A DNA stretch of 64,000 nucleotides, taken from NCBI RefSeq assembly GCF_000147075.1, contig NC_014484.1, positions 186,001 through 250,000 of the forward strand, in the 5' to 3' direction. Shown piece by piece: positions 24,537-33,019 of this stretch. The position numbers and the translations under genes were made by a program. Under the pieces are notes generated by a model. The model had not been told where the DNA came from, made no database searches, and worked only from the letters and a program-made list of their open reading frames with translations. Numbering within the stretch: the first letter of the stretch is position 1; each line of letters starts with the position of its first letter. The DNA is from Spirochaeta thermophila DSM 6192. Its GTDB lineage: Bacteria; Spirochaetota; Spirochaetia; Winmispirales; Winmispiraceae.

Positions 24537-25334
24537 ATGATCACTCCCCGCAAGTTCGCGCGTCTTACCCCCTCGGCCCGGCTGCGGAAACTCCGCACCC
24601 TGCTGCGCGCCTGGCGCACCCTCTCCCCCCCCGAATGGGAGACCGTGCGGCCCATGGTACGCGACATCCTCTTCTTCGTGGCACGGGACGAGGAGGCCCC
24701 AGCGTCGCTCCGCGAAGCCTGCGCCGGGCTCCTCCCCTACATCTCCCAGACCACCGACCCCGAAGCTCTCGCCCGGCCCTTCCTCAGGGCCGAGATCCTC
24801 CTCGACGAACTCCTCGGCACCTGGACCGCCGACTGGGACCTCTCACTCGAGCCCCGGGGAGCGCTCCCTCCCCGCACCTCGCTCCCCATCTGGGTCTACC
24901 TCGAAGATCTGCGTTCCCCCTACAACGTGGGCGCCATCTTCCGGAGCGCCGAGGCCTTCGGCGCCTCTGGCATCTACCTCTCGCCCGCCACCCCGACACC
25001 CGACCATCCCCGTGCCGCGCGCACCGCCCGCGGCACCCAGCACGTGCTCCCCTGGGAGCGCCTCCCGGCCGAACGACTCGGCGGGCTCGGTCTCCCCATC
25101 CTTGCCCTGGAGACAGGAGGGACCCCCATCGATACCTATCCATTTCCTCCTGAGGGAATTGTCGTGGTGGGAAACGAAGAACTCGGCGTGAGCCCCGAAC
25201 TCCTCGCCCTCGCCGAGTCCTCGCAGGGAAGGGTGAGCATCCCCCTCGTGGGGACCAAGGGATCGCTCAACGTGAGCGTGGCCGCAGGGATCCTCCTCTG
25301 CTACTGGAGCAGGGCCCTCACCCGTCGAGCCTGA
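24537..25334 (+). CDS. TrmH/SpoU-family RNA 2'-O-methyltransferase
   Basis: A 265-residue RNA methylase with a helical N-terminal extension (about 1-110) and a C-terminal SPOUT domain. Motif 1 is VYLEDLRSPYNVGAIFRSAE, motif 2 VVVGNEELGVSPELL and motif 3 VSIPLVGTKGSLNVSVAAGI. The exact rRNA or tRNA target cannot be read from sequence. ATG 24537 is two bases after the stop of the preceding gene; an in-frame reading further upstream is shadow sequence. The stop lies 17 bases inside the convergent osmC-like gene. Confidence 0.88.
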   Translation: MITPRKFARLTPSARLRKLRTLLRAWRTLSPPEWETVRPMVRDILFFVARDEEAPASLREACAGLLPYISQTTDPEALARPFLRAEILLDELLGTWTADWDLSLEPRGALPPRTSLPIWVYLEDLRSPYNVGAIFRSAEAFGASGIYLSPATPTPDHPRAARTARGTQHVLPWERLPAERLGGLGLPILALETGGTPIDTYPFPPEGIVVVGNEELGVSPELLALAESSQGRVSIPLVGTKGSLNVSVAAGILLCYWSRALTRRA

Positions 25335-25734
25335 TCTCGTAGGTGATCCGGGCCGTCTTCCCCAGCATCGCCGAGACCCCGCAGTACTTCTCCTGGGAGA
25401 GACGCACCGCCTTCTCGATCTTCTCCCTGTCGAGCGCATCCCCGGTGAAGGCGTACACGAGGTGGATCCGGGTGAAGACCTTGGGATGCTCCTCGCTGAG
25501 GTCCGCCTCGATGTGCAGGGTGAACGAGTCGTACGGCATGCGCATCTTGCCGAGGATGGAGACCACGTCCATCCCCGTGCATCCCGCGAGCCCGGCGAGC
25601 AGGAGGTTCTTGGGCCGGGGGCCCGCATCCTTTCCCCCGAACTCCGGGTGGGCGTCCACCGTGAGGGTGTGACCGTCCACCTCCACGTCGAAGGCCATAT
25701 CCCCGGTATGGCGGGCTGTGACCTTAGCCGCCAT
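25318..25734 (-). CDS. OsmC/Ohr-family thiol peroxidase-like protein
   Basis: A 138-residue OsmC-like protein. The two redox cysteines are in family context: LLAGLAGCTGMDVVSIL and SQEKYCGVSAMLGKT. Members reduce organic or fatty-acid hydroperoxides. It starts one base inside the glutaredoxin stop (TGATG), so both are translated from one mRNA, and the glutaredoxin may recycle its disulfide. It overlaps the convergent SpoU gene by 17 bases. Confidence 0.9.
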   Translation of the reverse strand: MAAKVTARHTGDMAFDVEVDGHTLTVDAHPEFGGKDAGPRPKNLLLAGLAGCTGMDVVSILGKMRMPYDSFTLHIEADLSEEHPKVFTRIHLVYAFTGDALDREKIEKAVRLSQEKYCGVSAMLGKTARITYEIRLDG

Positions 25735-25967
25735 CACGCGCTCCTCAAGGCACGTTCGATCTCGGGCAGGTTGAAACCCACGATGACCTTGCCGTTGATG
25801 TCGATGACCGGCACGCCCATCTGCCCCGACTTGCGCACCATCTCCTCGGCCCTGCGCATGTCCTGGGCCACGTTGTACTCCACGAAGGGGATCCTGTTCT
25901 TCCGGAAGTAGTCCTTGGCCATCTTGCAGTAGGCACACGTGGGAGTCGTATAGAGCACGACCTTCAT
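25734..25967 (-). CDS. Glutaredoxin-like / NrdH-type redoxin
   Basis: A 77-residue redoxin. It begins MKVVLYTTPTCAYCKMAKDY, where CAYC is the active site in place of the usual CPYC. The cis-Pro motif MGVPVIDINGKVIVGF follows. ATG 25967 follows GGAGGAG at good spacing; an in-frame ATG at 25979 would give four extra residues and has no ribosome site. A TAATAC -10 box just upstream of 25979 also favours the shorter form. It is coupled to the OsmC-like gene. Confidence 0.88.
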   Translation of the reverse strand: MKVVLYTTPTCAYCKMAKDYFRKNRIPFVEYNVAQDMRRAEEMVRKSGQMGVPVIDINGKVIVGFNLPEIERALRSA

Positions 25968-26007
25968 CGTCTCCTCCATGTTGTATTAGATTTTCTTAAT
26001 ATAAGAT

Positions 26008-26021
26008 GATGCATTTGCATC
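26008..26021. repeat. 14-bp perfect palindrome upstream of the glutaredoxin-osmC operon
   Basis: GATGCA-TT-TGCATC lies about 40 bases upstream of the glutaredoxin start and just after the end of the HDOD gene. It could be an operator or a weak transcript-end hairpin; there is no T run. Confidence 0.5.
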
Positions 26022-26039
26022 GTGCCGTCAAGAGGCGGT

Positions 26040-27533
26040 TCAGGACCGACGCTTCATCTCCCGCTCGAAGCTCCTTCTCAGGGAACGTCTGAGCTGATCG
26101 AGGCCCTCCTTGTCCGTGATCTGGAACCGGGAGAGGATTCCGTGGTCCATCTGTTCCCAGGTGAGCCGTCCTTCCTCGAACATGGCGATGGCATTCGCCG
26201 CGTATACCGTCTGGACGATCCGATCCATCTCACCCGGTGCGCCCTCCGGAGTGTGGTGGAAGCGTATCGCGGCGACGAGAAGGTCGGGGAAGTTCCACTT
26301 CTCGGCGAGAAGCGCCCCTATCTCGGCGTGGTGGAGCCCTCCGTAGAGTTCCTCCAGGAGGTTCTGAGGAATGTCCCTTTCCCTGCGGAGCATCTCTATC
26401 TTCTCGAGGAGGGTGGGGTGCACCCGGGAGAAGACGATCTTTCCCATGTCGTGGAGGATGCCCCCCACGTACACGTCCTCCATGAGCTCCTTGTCCCTGA
26501 AGACGGTCTGTGCGAGGTTGTAGGCATAGTAGGCAGTCCGGAGCGAGTGGTCCCACAGGTGCTGCTGCTCCTCGGTGCCGAGGCCCAGGATCTTCTGGGT
26601 CCCGTAGGTATAGAGGAGGTTCTTGAGTCCCCTGAGACCCAGTATCTTCACCCCCTCGAGGATGGAGTCCACTTTCTTCGGCAGCATGAACTGGGCGGAG
26701 TTCACCACCTTGAGGAGGTCGGCGGTGAGCGAGGGATCCGTGGAGATCTGCCGGGCGATGTCCTGTACCGTGCTGTTCGGGTCGTCGATGAGCTTCTGCA
26801 GATAGAGGACGTTCTCCGGAAACTGGGGGAGGGACTCGATCTCGTCCACCACCCGTTCCGTGAGTTCCGTGAGCCGTGAGAGGTGTATCCGGTCCATGGG
26901 GATGGTGAGCCGGGCCACGGTCTCTTCCCCCACCACGTCGATGTCGAAGGCCTCCTCGGAGAGGCCTAGTCGCTTGAGGATCATGATGAGGGTCACGATA
27001 CCCAGGCCCGCTCCCTCGGTGACGTCGTAGGCGGTGCTGAGGGCCTCCTCCAGGGTCTCGAAGAGCCGTGCCCTCGCCACCCTGTCGAAGATACGAATCT
27101 GCTCTTCCTTAAGAAGGGGGGAGTTGTTCGCCACAATAAGGTAGAGGATGTCGTTCTTGAGCTGGAAGGTGATGCGGGTGTAGAGCCCCAGCTCCTTGAG
27201 GAGCTCGAAGTAGTGGCGGGGGTCCTCCGAGAGGACTTCGTGGAAAACCCGCATGCCCTCTTCGTACTCCTCCTCGTCCTCTATGTCGAGACCCCGCTCG
27301 TGGAAGAAGGCCCGTTTGGCATTGGCCTTCTGTGCGTTGGCGACGAGTTCCTTGAGACAGTAGAGGAGGGCGTCCCGCATCTTCTCCCTGCCTATGTCGG
27401 TGAGGACGAGGTCGAGGATCTCCTCCACACGCTCTTCGATCTCGGGTGTCATCGCGTGGATCTTGATGGTGACAGGCAGGTTGTGGCGGATCGCCTGAAG
27501 TACCTTGGAGTTGTCCACGACTGCCTTCTTCAC
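26040..27533 (-). CDS. HDOD-domain signalling protein with ATPase-like N-terminus
   Basis: A 497-residue cytoplasmic regulator. Residues about 1-215 look like a GHKL/anti-sigma-type ATPase fold: LLYCLKELVANAQKANAKRA resembles the N box, and DVTEGAGLGIVTLIMILKRL a G box. Residues about 220-420 form an HDOD domain (ESLPQFPENVLYLQKLIDD, LKVVNSAQFMLPKKV, GILHDMGKIVFSRVHP). The HD pair of a true phosphohydrolase is retained in LHDMGK. GTG 27533 follows AAGGAGAG. A strong promoter lies upstream. Roles in second-messenger or phosphorelay signalling are inferred. Confidence 0.85.
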   Translation of the reverse strand: MKKAVVDNSKVLQAIRHNLPVTIKIHAMTPEIEERVEEILDLVLTDIGREKMRDALLYCLKELVANAQKANAKRAFFHERGLDIEDEEEYEEGMRVFHEVLSEDPRHYFELLKELGLYTRITFQLKNDILYLIVANNSPLLKEEQIRIFDRVARARLFETLEEALSTAYDVTEGAGLGIVTLIMILKRLGLSEEAFDIDVVGEETVARLTIPMDRIHLSRLTELTERVVDEIESLPQFPENVLYLQKLIDDPNSTVQDIARQISTDPSLTADLLKVVNSAQFMLPKKVDSILEGVKILGLRGLKNLLYTYGTQKILGLGTEEQQHLWDHSLRTAYYAYNLAQTVFRDKELMEDVYVGGILHDMGKIVFSRVHPTLLEKIEMLRRERDIPQNLLEELYGGLHHAEIGALLAEKWNFPDLLVAAIRFHHTPEGAPGEMDRIVQTVYAANAIAMFEEGRLTWEQMDHGILSRFQITDKEGLDQLRRSLRRSFEREMKRRS

Positions 27534-27570
27534 GAGTCTCTCCTTGTCATGACAGAACCCCCTCCTTTTC

Positions 27571-27599
27571 AGTATGGGTTCTCGAGGTCACGGTGTCAA
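27571..27599 (-). promoter_or_regulatory. Promoter of the HDOD gene
   Basis: TTGACA (27599-27594), 17 bp, CATACT (27576-27571) on the minus strand, giving a leader of about 30 bases that contains the AAGGAGAG ribosome site. Confidence 0.72.
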
Positions 27600-27637
27600 G
27601 AAAATTTCGGAGCGGTTTGAGCGTACCTTTCCCGGAA

Positions 27638-30031
27638 TCAGCTCCCGAACTCCTTCACCACACGGGCCATCTCCCTGAGCCTGGTCTCGATGCGCTCGTT
27701 GATGGTACCCGGAGGAAACATCCCCTTGCTCGTGCGAGTGCCCGCCTCCATCCCGGTGAGCACCTCCATGGCCTGATCGATGGTCTCCACCGCATAGATG
27801 TGAAAGAGGCCCTCGCGCGCTGCCTCCTGGACCTCCTTTTCGAGGATGAGGTTCTTGAGGTTGAGTCGCGGGATGATGACCCCCTGGGTGCCGGAGAGTC
27901 CCTTCTTCCTGCACACCTTGAAGAAGCCCTCCACCTTCTCGCTGATCCCTCCCACGGGTTGCACCTGGCCCATCTGGTTGATGGACCCGGTGACCGCGAT
28001 CTCCTGCCTAAGGGGGATCCCTGCGATGTCGGAAAGCAAGGCGCACATCTCGGCGAGCGAGGCCGAATCGCCGTCGATCTCCACGTACGATTGTTCGAAG
28101 GCGATGCTCGCCTTGATGGAGAGGGGGAAGCGACGCGCATACCGGCTCTGGAGGTAGCCCTGGATGATGTAGACCCCTTTGTCGTGGAGCTCGCCCGAGA
28201 GCCCGGACTCGCGCTCGATGTTCACGATGCCCTCGGTGCCGGGGGCCGTGCGCGCCGTGATGAGCACTGGTCTGGCGAAGGAGTGGAATCCCCGGTCGAG
28301 GATGACCAGGCCGTTGATCTTTCCCACGGCCGTGCCTTCGAGCTGGATGAGGAGCTCTCCCGAGAGGATCTGTTCGTCGATCTTCTCCTCGAGGAGCCCG
28401 AAGAGGTGGTTCCTGTGGCGCTGGACCGCCTCGACCACGTGGCGGTCGATGTGGTCGCTCCCCATGGTACGCGCCCAATGGTCCGCCTCCCTGAGGATGT
28501 CGGTCACGAGGGAAAAGCGGGCCGTGAGTTTGTCACGCTCCTCGCTGAGACGTACACCGTACTCGAGGAGGGCGGCGATCCCCGAGGTGTCCACGGGCAG
28601 GAGGTGCTTGCGTTCGCACGTGGCGCGTATGAAGCCGATGTACTCGCGTATCGTCTGGTCGTTTAAGGGGATGGTGGTGTCGAACTCCGCGGGGATCTTG
28701 AAGAGCTTGCCGAAGTCCTCGTCCTGGAGGAAGAGGTACTCGTACTGGAACTCGTTGCCTATGAGGATGGCCTTTACGTCCACCTGGATGGGTTCGGGTT
28801 TGAGGGCGCTCGGTGCACTGAAGGGGCCGGGAGGGGTGCGGATCTCGAGTCGGCCGTCGAGGAGCACGCGCTTGAGGGTGGCCCACAGCTCCTCGTGACG
28901 GAGCAGGTCCTCCACCCTGAGGATGATGAAGCCGCCGTTGGCCTTGAGGATGGATCCGGGCCTTATCATGAGGAAGTTGGCCCGCTCCTCGCCGGCCTTC
29001 TCGGGTATGCTCTCGATGGTGCCGAAGAGGGTGGTGTAGTCGGGTTGGGACTCGAAGACCACAGGGGCCCGGTCCGGATCCTCCACTTCGTGCATGATGT
29101 GGATGGTGTAGCGGAGGGAGATGGGCATGCCGTCCTCTTCGCCGGCCGTGTCCTCTTCGAGGAAGGCGGCAAGATGCTCGAGGATGTCTCGTTCCATCTC
29201 CTTGAGGTGCTGGAGGAGGGGCCCTTCGGCGTGGAAGGAGGCGGCGAGGCGCTGGATCTCTGCCCTCACGTCGGGTGCCACGTGTGTGCGCTGGATCTCG
29301 GCGAGTCGTTCCTCTGCGGCGAGGCGCTTGAGATCGAAGGTGGCGAAGAGGTCCTGGAGTTTCTCGAGGAGGGGGAAGTACTTCTGCCTTCGCTCCTCGA
29401 CGAGTTCGTGGGGCACCTCGCCCCGTGAGGCCTTCTGGGCGAGCTCGTCGAACTCGATGGGTTGTCCGTGCCACAGAGGAACGAGGTCGGTGAAGGTCTG
29501 GCTGTCACCGGGCCGCTCGAGCATGGTGAAGCCCTCGCGGCGCAGTTCCTCCTGGAACTGTTCGAGGAGTCTGCGTTCCTCCGCTTCCACCTCCCGCATG
29601 AGGGCAGTCTTCTTCCTGAGGTAGCTCTCGCTCGTGAGCCTGTGGCGGATGCCCTTGGTGAGCTTCTCCAAGGTGCGCCTGAGGGCGCGCTTGAACCGTG
29701 CGGCGGTCCGTGCAGGGAAGTAGAGCACGCGGGGGGTTTGCGGGTTCTGGAAGTTGTAGGCGTAGGCGATGTCCTTCCCCCAGCGGTTGGGGGGCGAGAG
29801 GGATTCGAGGATACGGCGTATGGCGGTGTGCCGGCCCGTGCCCGGGGGTCCTGCCACGAAGATGTTGTAGCCCTTGCCTGAGAGCTGTATGCCGAGGGTG
29901 AGGGCCTCCACGGCCCGGGGTTGACCGATGATGGTGCCGGGCTGGACGCCCTCCTGCAGGGCCTGGATGTGTTCCTCGGGAATGGAGAATCCCACCTCTT
30001 CCGGGGAGAGTCTGTATGGTTCGTGCTGCAT
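27638..30031 (-). CDS. Lon-family (LonB/YcbZ-like) ATP-dependent protease
   Basis: A 797-residue protein without the Lon N-terminal substrate domain. A Walker A-like loop (VAGPPGTGRHTAIRR, about 60-72) lies near the N-terminus, followed by a long coiled-coil insertion (about 120-290) and an AAA core (FLMIRPGSILKANGGFIILR). The C-terminal Lon protease domain has the catalytic Ser in EIDGDSASLAEMCALL (about 655) and the Lys in VGGISEKVEGFFKVC (about 697). The Walker lysine is replaced by Arg, so ATP turnover may be unusual. The chosen ATG 30031 starts MQHEPYRLSPEEVGF. TTTACT-17-TACCAT upstream would give a leader of only about six bases. Confidence 0.9.
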   Translation of the reverse strand: MQHEPYRLSPEEVGFSIPEEHIQALQEGVQPGTIIGQPRAVEALTLGIQLSGKGYNIFVAGPPGTGRHTAIRRILESLSPPNRWGKDIAYAYNFQNPQTPRVLYFPARTAARFKRALRRTLEKLTKGIRHRLTSESYLRKKTALMREVEAEERRLLEQFQEELRREGFTMLERPGDSQTFTDLVPLWHGQPIEFDELAQKASRGEVPHELVEERRQKYFPLLEKLQDLFATFDLKRLAAEERLAEIQRTHVAPDVRAEIQRLAASFHAEGPLLQHLKEMERDILEHLAAFLEEDTAGEEDGMPISLRYTIHIMHEVEDPDRAPVVFESQPDYTTLFGTIESIPEKAGEERANFLMIRPGSILKANGGFIILRVEDLLRHEELWATLKRVLLDGRLEIRTPPGPFSAPSALKPEPIQVDVKAILIGNEFQYEYLFLQDEDFGKLFKIPAEFDTTIPLNDQTIREYIGFIRATCERKHLLPVDTSGIAALLEYGVRLSEERDKLTARFSLVTDILREADHWARTMGSDHIDRHVVEAVQRHRNHLFGLLEEKIDEQILSGELLIQLEGTAVGKINGLVILDRGFHSFARPVLITARTAPGTEGIVNIERESGLSGELHDKGVYIIQGYLQSRYARRFPLSIKASIAFEQSYVEIDGDSASLAEMCALLSDIAGIPLRQEIAVTGSINQMGQVQPVGGISEKVEGFFKVCRKKGLSGTQGVIIPRLNLKNLILEKEVQEAAREGLFHIYAVETIDQAMEVLTGMEAGTRTSKGMFPPGTINERIETRLREMARVVKEFGS

Positions 30032-30072
30032 GGTGTGGCCTCTATGGTAGCGAAGTGGGGTCCGAGAGTAAA

Positions 30073-30717
30073 TCACCCTCTGGAAGGGTGGAGGAGGTGG
30101 TAGAGGATGCCGGCGGTGATGCCCCAGAGCGGACCGTGGGGGGTGTGCCAGAGGTAGATGGGCCTGAGGGGGCCTTTCCAGGGGGTGTGGTAGAGGGAGG
30201 GGAGGCCGAGCCTAGAGGCGGGGAGGAGCTCGGTCTCGCCTTCGCGTGGGTGAAGGGTGAGGCGGACGTGGTGGATGCGGGGAGGGGTGGTGCGGAGCCA
30301 GGAGAGGGGGAGGGTGAAGAGGTGGGAGACTTCGTCCGGGGAGGGGTGCGCTTCGTCCCACGAGGGGACGAGGGCAGGGAAGACGTGGATGAGCCTTCCA
30401 CTCGCCGAGAGGAAGGCGCCTGCGTACCGGATGTGGGGGATGCGGGAACCGGGGATACCGAGTTCCTCATGGGTCTCCCTGAGGGCGGTGTGGAGGGGGG
30501 AGGGGTCGTGGGGCTCGACGAGGCCTCCGGGGAAGCAGATCTCCCCTTCCTGGGGGATGCCGTGCGCCCGGACCTCGAAGCCGATGTGCCAGCCGGTGGG
30601 GGTGGGGATGCAGGGGACGAGGACGGCGGCCTGGGTGAACTCGGGGGCGTTGAGGATGAGGGGGGAGGGAGGGGCGTCGGGGGTGCAGGGGATGCCGGGA
30701 AGGGGGAAGTCCTCCAT
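30073..30717 (-). CDS. Nudix hydrolase, CoA-pyrophosphatase-like
   Basis: A 214-residue Nudix protein. The Nudix box is FPGGLVEPHDPSPLHTALRE, continuing THEELGI; Asp replaces the first Glu, as in CoA-diphosphatase relatives. The upstream phrase AAVLVPCIPTPTGWHIGFEV is the first beta strand pair. Substrate is not certain. The coding strand is C-rich, giving a Pro/Leu/His-heavy protein. ATG 30717 lacks a Shine-Dalgarno, and the predicted leader is only about five bases. Confidence 0.85.
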   Translation of the reverse strand: MEDFPLPGIPCTPDAPPSPLILNAPEFTQAAVLVPCIPTPTGWHIGFEVRAHGIPQEGEICFPGGLVEPHDPSPLHTALRETHEELGIPGSRIPHIRYAGAFLSASGRLIHVFPALVPSWDEAHPSPDEVSHLFTLPLSWLRTTPPRIHHVRLTLHPREGETELLPASRLGLPSLYHTPWKGPLRPIYLWHTPHGPLWGITAGILYHLLHPSRG

Positions 30718-30728
30718 ATTCGGGGAAA

Positions 30729-30757
30729 ACTATGGTACAATCCTGGAAAACAGGCAA
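30729..30757. promoter_or_regulatory. Overlapping divergent promoters of the Nudix and nitroreductase genes
   Basis: Minus strand: TTGCCT (30757-30752), 17 bp, CATAGT (30734-30729) for the Nudix gene. Plus strand: an extended -10 TGGTACAAT (30733-30741) for the nitroreductase, whose -35 is poor. The two sets of elements interlock. Confidence 0.5.
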
Positions 30758-30768
30758 GGAGGTGCGCG

Positions 30769-31296
30769 ATGCTCGATGCGATATTCGCGAGGAGGAGTAT
30801 CCGAAGGTACCGGTCCGATCCCGTGCCGGATGGGGTTCTGAAGGAGGTCCTGAGGGCGGGGATGGCGGCTCCCAGCTCGTGGAACGGCAGACCGTGGGCC
30901 TTCGTGGTGATCGATGATCCTGCGGCCCTGGAGGAGATCGCGCGGCGGCATGGGTATGCGGCGATGTGCAGGGAGGCGCCGGTGGCGGTGCTGGTGTGCG
31001 GGCTCCCGGAGGGGATGAAGGAGCCGGACTTCCTGCCGCAGGACCTCTCTGCGGCCACGGAGAACGTGCTCATCGCTGCCACGGAGCTGGGGTTGGGGAG
31101 TGTGTGGGTGGGGCTCTTCCCGCACGAGGACAGGATGGGGGTGCTTCGCGAGGTGTGCGGCCTGCCGCCCGAGGTGGTGCCGTTCTCCCTGGTGGTGTTG
31201 GGCTACCCTGCGGAGACGAAGCGGCCTCACGAGGGGTGGATGGAGGGGCGGGTCTTCCACGGGCGGTGGGGGAGGGTATGGCGGCCGACCGGGTAG
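30769..31296 (+). CDS. Nitroreductase-family flavoprotein
   Basis: A 175-residue FMN oxidoreductase of the short nitroreductase type. MLDAIFARRSIRRYRSDPVP is the FMN-binding N-terminus (RRSIRRY), then AAPSSWNGRPWAFVVI, LSAATENVLIAATELGLGSV and LPPEVVPFSLVVLGYPAE. NAD(P)H-dependent reduction of nitro compounds or quinones is the family activity; the natural substrate is unknown. ATG 30769 follows AAGGAGGTG. It converges on glyA with a palindromic hairpin between the two ends. Confidence 0.92.
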   Translation: MLDAIFARRSIRRYRSDPVPDGVLKEVLRAGMAAPSSWNGRPWAFVVIDDPAALEEIARRHGYAAMCREAPVAVLVCGLPEGMKEPDFLPQDLSAATENVLIAATELGLGSVWVGLFPHEDRMGVLREVCGLPPEVVPFSLVVLGYPAETKRPHEGWMEGRVFHGRWGRVWRPTG

Positions 31297-31297
31297 G

Positions 31298-31324
31298 GGC
31301 CTGCAGGGGTCAGCCCTGCAGGCC
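31298..31324. terminator. Hairpin at the convergent nitroreductase/glyA ends
   Basis: An 11-bp perfect stem (GGCCTGCAGGG/CCCTGCAGGCC) with a five-base loop spans the glyA stop codon. There is no T run on either strand, so it may act as a block to convergent read-through or as a 3'-end protecting hairpin rather than a classical terminator. Confidence 0.5.
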
Positions 31325-32818
31325 GAGGGCCTCCTCCAGGAAGGCGAGGTCGAGCCGGGGGTAGAGGGGGAAGCGGGAGAGGAGGGCCTCCACCCGGGCG
31401 CGGGCCTCTTCCTTGGCCGAAGGGTCGAGGCGGTAGCGGGCCTTGCTGGGGGAGCCGTCCTTCACCTCGGGCCTCACGTGGGTGAGGATGAGCTTGAAGA
31501 TACGGGCGATCTCCCTCATTTCTTCTCTGCCCATCCCGAGGGTGGTGACCGCGGGGGTGCCTATGCGGAGCCCGCTCGTGTACCAGGGGCCGTTGGGATC
31601 GTAGGGGAGCGCGTTGCGGTTGAGGGTGATGCTGCACTCCCTCACCGCCGCCTCTGCCTGGCGGCCGGTGATCCCGAAGGGCCGCACGTCGATGAGCATG
31701 AGGTGGTTGTCCGTGCCACCTGTGGCCACGGTGATCCCCTCTTCCTGGAGGAAGGCGGCGAGGGCCTGGGCGTTCTCGACGATCTTATGCGCATACTCCC
31801 GGAAGGCCGGGCTCCGCGCCTCCCTCAGGGCCACGGCCTTGGCCGCGATCACGTGGGGGAGCGGGCCGCCGAGGACCATGGGGCACCCCTTGTCCACGAA
31901 CTCGGCGAGCTCCTTCACGCAGAGGACGATGCCCCCCCGAGGCCCGCGGAGGGTCTTGTGGGTGGTGGAGGTGACGATGTGGGCGTGGGGCACGGGGTTG
32001 TAGGGGCCTTCGAAGACCCCGCCCGCCACGAGGCCTGCGAAGTGGGCCATGTCCACCATGAGGACGGCCCCCACCTCGTCGGCGATCTCGCGTAGCCGGG
32101 CGAAGTCGATCTTTCGGGGATAGGCGCTGTACCCGGCGAGGAGGATGAGGGGACGTATCTCCCGTGCGAGGCGGGCGATCTCGTCGTAGTCGAGGAGCCC
32201 GGTCTCCGGGTTCACGCCGTACGAGTAGGCCTCAAACATCTGGGCCGAGACGTTGTAGCGGTAGCCGTGGGTGAGGTGGCCTCCCGAGTAGTAGTCGAGT
32301 CCCAGGAGCCGCTGGTTGCCGAGCTCCTTCCGCAGGGCCTCCCACTCCTCGCGTGAGAGGTCGTAGAGGTTTTTCTTCCCCAGCTTCTCCAGGGCCGGGG
32401 CCTGAACCTTCCACTGGAGTACGGCCCAGAAGGCCACCAGATTGGCGTCTGCCCCGCTGTGGGGCTGGACATAGGCGTGCTGGGCACCGAAGAGGGCCTT
32501 TGCCTCCTCGCAGGCGAGGCTTTCCACCTCGTCCACGTTGTCGCAACCGGCATAGAACCTGTGACCGGGGTAGCCTTCGGCGTACTTGTCGGTGAAGAGG
32601 TTCGCCATGGCGAACTGCGTGGCGAGCGAGGAGTAGTTCTCGCTCGCGATGAGCTTGATGTTCCGCCGCTGATCCCGCAGTTCCTTCACGATCGCCCGGG
32701 CCACGTCCGGCGCAGTCCGGGCGATCACCTCGAGCTGGGCCACGAAACCCACCATCTCGGGGTTGGACGCAGCCTGCGGAGTGCGCGCGAGGTACGAACC
32801 AAGGAGTGTAGAGGCCAT
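31310..32818 (-). CDS. glyA: Serine hydroxymethyltransferase, long form
   Basis: A 502-residue PLP enzyme interconverting serine and glycine with tetrahydrofolate. Key motifs: [50 protein letters not shown] and [17 protein letters not shown] with the PLP lysine. It is about 80 residues longer than the usual ~417. Much of the excess is an insertion after [10 protein letters not shown] ([20 protein letters not shown] and following); similar long forms occur in chlamydiae and some spirochaetes, as I recall. ATG 32818 follows GGAGGAAAGG; the in-frame ATG at 32830 has no ribosome site. Confidence 0.96.
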   Translation of the reverse strand: MASTLLGSYLARTPQAASNPEMVGFVAQLEVIARTAPDVARAIVKELRDQRRNIKLIASENYSSLATQFAMANLFTDKYAEGYPGHRFYAGCDNVDEVESLACEEAKALFGAQHAYVQPHSGADANLVAFWAVLQWKVQAPALEKLGKKNLYDLSREEWEALRKELGNQRLLGLDYYSGGHLTHGYRYNVSAQMFEAYSYGVNPETGLLDYDEIARLAREIRPLILLAGYSAYPRKIDFARLREIADEVGAVLMVDMAHFAGLVAGGVFEGPYNPVPHAHIVTSTTHKTLRGPRGGIVLCVKELAEFVDKGCPMVLGGPLPHVIAAKAVALREARSPAFREYAHKIVENAQALAAFLQEEGITVATGGTDNHLMLIDVRPFGITGRQAEAAVRECSITLNRNALPYDPNGPWYTSGLRIGTPAVTTLGMGREEMREIARIFKLILTHVRPEVKDGSPSKARYRLDPSAKEEARARVEALLSRFPLYPRLDLAFLEEALGLQG

Positions 32819-32924
32819 CCTTTCCTCCATGCGTGTGGTATCTCCCCCTGCCCAGGCGCGCGACAGGTGAGGAAAAGACTCCCCGGCGGTCGATTCCGCC
32901 TCGGAGGGCGCCAGTCGTCGTCCC

Positions 32925-32954
32925 ATTATCGCGGGAAGTGCAGGGGGGTGTCAA
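32925..32954 (-). promoter_or_regulatory. Promoter of glyA with a ~100-base leader
   Basis: TTGACA (32954-32949), 18 bp, GATAAT (32930-32925) on the minus strand. The leader (about 32918-32819) is GC-rich and contains CCTG/CAGG-type pairings, but I could not match it to a known glycine, THF or SAM riboswitch. Confidence 0.7.
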
Positions 32955-33019
32955 TGAAGGCAGACGGCGCCTCTGATCCTGAGTATATTAGTAAAAGACT
33001 ATATCTTGAGGAGCGAGGC

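Noticed and set aside
32819-32918. Glycine, THF or SAM riboswitch in the glyA leader
   Set aside because: No conserved aptamer core recognised; kept only as an unassigned leader.
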